Source of the DNA: JBGPIT01 sp041485125 | Lineage (GTDB): Bacteria > Desulfobacterota > Binatia > UTPRO1 | Assembly: GCA_041485125.1 (NCBI GenBank) | Contig: JBGPIT010000317.1 | Span: 1-5,866 of the forward strand | Length of the DNA: 5,866 bases | Direction of reading: 5' to 3' | In this document: positions 5,758 to 5,866 of the stretch, in pieces | Layout of the letters: the number at the start of each line of letters is the position of its first letter | Position numbering within the stretch: the first letter of the stretch is position 1 | Program-made: the position numbers and the translations under genes | Notes under the pieces: model-generated | Databases searched by the model: none | Told to the model about the DNA's origin: nothing | Seen by the model: the letters and a program-made list of their open reading frames with translations, nothing else

Positions 5758-5866
5758 ATGTCTCGCCGTCCTACGCGTGTGCTCGTGCATCCGCGACATA
5801 GCCGTCTCGCAGCAGCGCTGATCGTCATCGTTGGTGTGGTCGTGGCGCTGGTCGCGCCGGCGGCCG
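5758..5866 (+). CDS. Start of an exported or membrane protein (C-terminus off the right edge)
   Basis: From the ATG at 5758, 36 codons stay open to the edge of the window. The peptide has a basic N-terminus (Arg3, 4, 7, 13, 16) followed by a strong hydrophobic segment LAAALIVIVGVVVALVAPAA (17-36), typical of a signal peptide or first membrane helix. Start choice: AAGGTG (5740-5745) is 12 bases away, rather far; the nearer ATG at 5751 meets a stop after 16 codons, so it is not the gene start. GTG 5779 and 5785 are alternatives without a Shine-Dalgarno. The function cannot be told from what is visible. Confidence 0.6.
   Translation, partial: MSRRPTRVLVHPRHSRLAAALIVIVGVVVALVAPAA

Noticed and set aside
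5751..5801. ATG at 5751 as the right-edge gene start or a leader peptide
   Set aside because: It is better spaced from AAGGTG but stops after 16 codons, while the overlapping frame from 5758 carries the hydrophobic segment. A leader peptide is possible but unsupported.

Overview
The window is GC-rich bacterial DNA with no rRNA, tRNA, CRISPR array, insertion sequence or prophage gene that I can see. Strong third-position GC bias, clear Shine-Dalgarno sites, a large HNH/DUF222-like protein, a luciferase-like flavin/F420 oxidoreductase and small Cys-rich secreted proteins all fit an uncultured deltaproteobacterium-like lineage, with Binatota (Candidatus Binatia) my best guess. That placement rests on recollection of family distribution. 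It is an inference, not something the sequence proves.

Layout from left to right. Positions 1-964 (minus) hold the N-terminal 321 residues of a large HNH-nuclease-type protein whose C-terminus lies beyond the left edge. It is open throughout, with the start of a second copy of its N-terminal module at the edge. A 369 bp divergent gap (965-1333) with two 10 bp palindromes separates it from the best-defined gene, a 379-residue luciferase-family oxidoreductase (1334-2473, plus), which resembles mycobacterial phthiodiolone ketoreductases. Two minus-strand genes follow: a 179-residue secreted protein with 14 cysteines ending in an inhibitor-cystine-knot-type pattern (2639-3178), and a 522-residue membrane-anchored protein of unknown function (3424-4992). 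A 245 bp divergent region with an 11 bp tandem repeat (4993-5237) leads to a 134-residue secreted protein with a GTG start (5238-5642, plus). At the right edge a new gene begins (5758 onward, plus), with only its basic N-terminus and a hydrophobic segment visible.

The genes do not form an evident pathway or operon: strands alternate and gaps are 115-370 bp. The theme on the right-hand side is export, since four consecutive genes (2639-3178, 3424-4992, 5238-5642, 5758 onward) start with a signal peptide or membrane anchor. I see no strong case for a new defence or mobile system. The most interesting items are the knottin-like tail, the unrecognised 522-residue envelope protein and the duplicated module in the left-edge gene.
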